DNA of 7,735 nt from JAJUFS01 sp964599565 (GTDB lineage: Bacteria; Pseudomonadota; Gammaproteobacteria; Natronospirales; JAJUFS01): contig CAZRFE010000096.1 of assembly GCA_964599565.1 (NCBI GenBank), positions 1-7,735 of the forward strand. The letters are read 5' to 3'. Position 1 is the stretch's first letter, and every line of letters begins with the position of its first letter. Position numbers and translations under genes: made by a program. This document shows, piece by piece, positions 6,529 to 7,735 of the stretch. A model generated the notes under the pieces. That model searched no databases and was not told the DNA's origin. It was given only the letters and a program-made list of their open reading frames with translations.

Positions 6529-7680
6529 TCAGCGTGCCGGCAGCGTATTGACGATGTGTTCGGCCGCTACCTTGCCGCTGCGCCCGACGTTGAACACTGT
6601 TCGTTCCCTGACGGCGCGGATTCGCGGCGCCCATTCGTCTGTCTCTGCAAGCAGCTCGCGCACGGCACGCGGAACAGCGGCAAGCTGCTCCAGCGTCACG
6701 ACCCTGCCAAGTTCTTCGCGGATGTCCGCTTCCAGGCACGGCAAGCCGATGCGTTCCCAGTTCGGGTTGTGCACCTTGGGCGGCGTATCGAGAAATATCA
6801 CCGGCCGCTCGCGCGAGAAGGCGTACTCGAGCGGCGCGCCCGACCATTCGCTGATCATGATGTCGGCGGCCAGCAGGGAATCCGTCGTGTTGATGTGCGG
6901 ATCGAAACGGAAGCGCCCGCCTGCTGTGTGTTTCGCAAGCAGGCTGTCGGCGAGTGCGGGCTGGTGGCGGCGCGTCATCGGATGCAGGCGCAGCGTGACG
7001 TTGAAACCTGCATCCAGCAGTGTTTCGAGCAGCGGTTCCAGGCAGTGCGTGACGATCGAGCATTCGCCCCAGGACGGTGCGACGAGCACGTTCGGCGTTT
7101 CGCCGGCATTCGCCTTGCCGCTGCGCGCGTTCATGTCCGCGATCAGCGTATCAAGCCGCCCGTAACCGTGTTCCAGCAGCCGCTTCCGGCCAAGGCCGTA
7201 GACGTCCTCGGTCCTGCGGATTTCATCGAAATGATGCGGTCCGACGCACAAGATCGTGTCATAGGCATCGAAGGCATGTTCGCGATAGACGCGCTGCGTG
7301 CTCGCGATGGAATGGAACACGTAAAAGTAATGCACAGGATTCACGGAACGCTTCAGGTGAAAGGTTTCGAGATCGGACAGCGTCATGACGAACGTATCGG
7401 CATCGATCGTGCGAAACAGCACCGTGCGTGCACCACCGAAGCCGACGAAGAACGCATCCTCGCCTTCCAGGACAGGATCCGCGCGATCCGATGTCACGCA
7501 AATCACGCGTTCGCCGCCATCGCGGAGCGCACTGACTATCGGACCAAGGTATGCCCAGTCCGCCGCGGTTTCCGCATAGAACACGCAGCGCTTCGCGGAA
7601 CGGTCGAGCGCATTGAACGCCCGCAGCCCTGCCCAGGCTTCACGCCCTTCACGCCATTGTTGCAGCAGCTTTCCGAACAT
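6529..7680 (-). CDS. CDP-glycerol glycerophosphotransferase-like protein (TagB/TagF superfamily)
   Basis: This 383-residue protein has the GT-B-like layout of CDP-polyol phosphotransferases. It has no signal peptide; an amphipathic basic N-terminus is followed by CVFYAETAADWAYLGPIV (32-49). Visible landmarks are FYVFHSIAS (119-127) with a candidate catalytic His123, ILCVGPHH (143-150), GYGRLDTL (172-179), VLVAPSWGE (198-206), RLHPMTRR (231-238), and MISEWSGAPLEYAFSRERP (275-293). The last matches the D-x-SS-x3-E/D region that binds the CDP-linked donor in TagF, but with Glu-Trp-Ser-Gly instead of the usual Asp-Tyr-Ser-Ser. Family members move a polyol phosphate from CDP-polyol to a lipid-linked glycan at the inner membrane face. 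The neighbouring phosphonate operon suggests a CMP-phosphonate donor instead; that is inference. A TAA just upstream in frame makes the ATG at 7680 the first possible start; its Shine-Dalgarno is weak (GGTAA). It ends with TGA, 46 bases before the mutase gene. Confidence 0.85.
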   Translation of the reverse strand: MFGKLLQQWREGREAWAGLRAFNALDRSAKRCVFYAETAADWAYLGPIVSALRDGGERVICVTSDRADPVLEGEDAFFVGFGGARTVLFRTIDADTFVMTLSDLETFHLKRSVNPVHYFYVFHSIASTQRVYREHAFDAYDTILCVGPHHFDEIRRTEDVYGLGRKRLLEHGYGRLDTLIADMNARSGKANAGETPNVLVAPSWGECSIVTHCLEPLLETLLDAGFNVTLRLHPMTRRHQPALADSLLAKHTAGGRFRFDPHINTTDSLLAADIMISEWSGAPLEYAFSRERPVIFLDTPPKVHNPNWERIGLPCLEADIREELGRVVTLEQLAAVPRAVRELLAETDEWAPRIRAVRERTVFNVGRSGKVAAEHIVNTLPAR

Positions 7681-7735
7681 CAGTCGTTACCGTCAGTACG
7701 CGCTCAATCGCGCGCCGTTATCGTCAGCGAATGCA
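7681..7735 (-). other. Window edge upstream of the TagF-like gene; no supported gene
   Basis: Two minus-strand frames are open from the window edge to a nearby stop: one encoding HSLTITARD, and one ending in GARLSAY with its TGA at 7695-7693. Either could be the end of an upstream gene in the same operon, but 55 bases cannot decide. I see no promoter-like pair of boxes here, so the operon start probably lies beyond the window. Confidence 0.3.

Overview
The window is GC-rich and tightly packed. Every gene I can support lies on the minus strand, so transcription runs from high to low coordinates. The YidC-type protein has the large periplasmic domain of Gram-negative homologues, which points to a high-GC Gram-negative bacterium, most likely a proteobacterium. 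I cannot name a genus. The gene content resembles part of a surface or extracellular polysaccharide locus.

In transcription order, the first block (7680 down to 2879) holds four genes: a CDP-glycerol glycerophosphotransferase-like protein (TagB/TagF superfamily), a phosphoenolpyruvate mutase with an N-terminal nucleotidyltransferase domain, a ThDP-dependent phosphonopyruvate decarboxylase, and an iron-type alcohol dehydrogenase that is probably a phosphonoacetaldehyde reductase. The mutase and decarboxylase genes abut (TAAATG), and the dehydrogenase follows 13 bases later behind a good Shine-Dalgarno site. They form one operon.

A gap of about 220 bases (2656-2878) carries a weak promoter candidate. 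After it come a small secreted or membrane protein with a YIDPGTGS motif (2655-2407), a perfect GC-rich hairpin, a TTG-started YidC/Oxa1-family insertase (2354-732), and the N-terminal 235 residues of a GT4 glycosyltransferase that runs off the window at base 1.

The enzymes suggest a coherent pathway: PEP -> phosphonopyruvate -> phosphonoacetaldehyde -> 2-hydroxyethylphosphonate (2-HEP). The nucleotidyltransferase domain would then activate 2-HEP as a CMP ester, and the TagF-like enzyme would transfer the phosphonyl group to a glycan. The C-P bond steps are well supported by conserved catalytic residues. The activation and transfer steps are inferred from domain fusion and neighbourhood. The YidC paralogue and the small YIDPGTGS protein are the least explained parts and may serve membrane assembly of the same glycan machinery.
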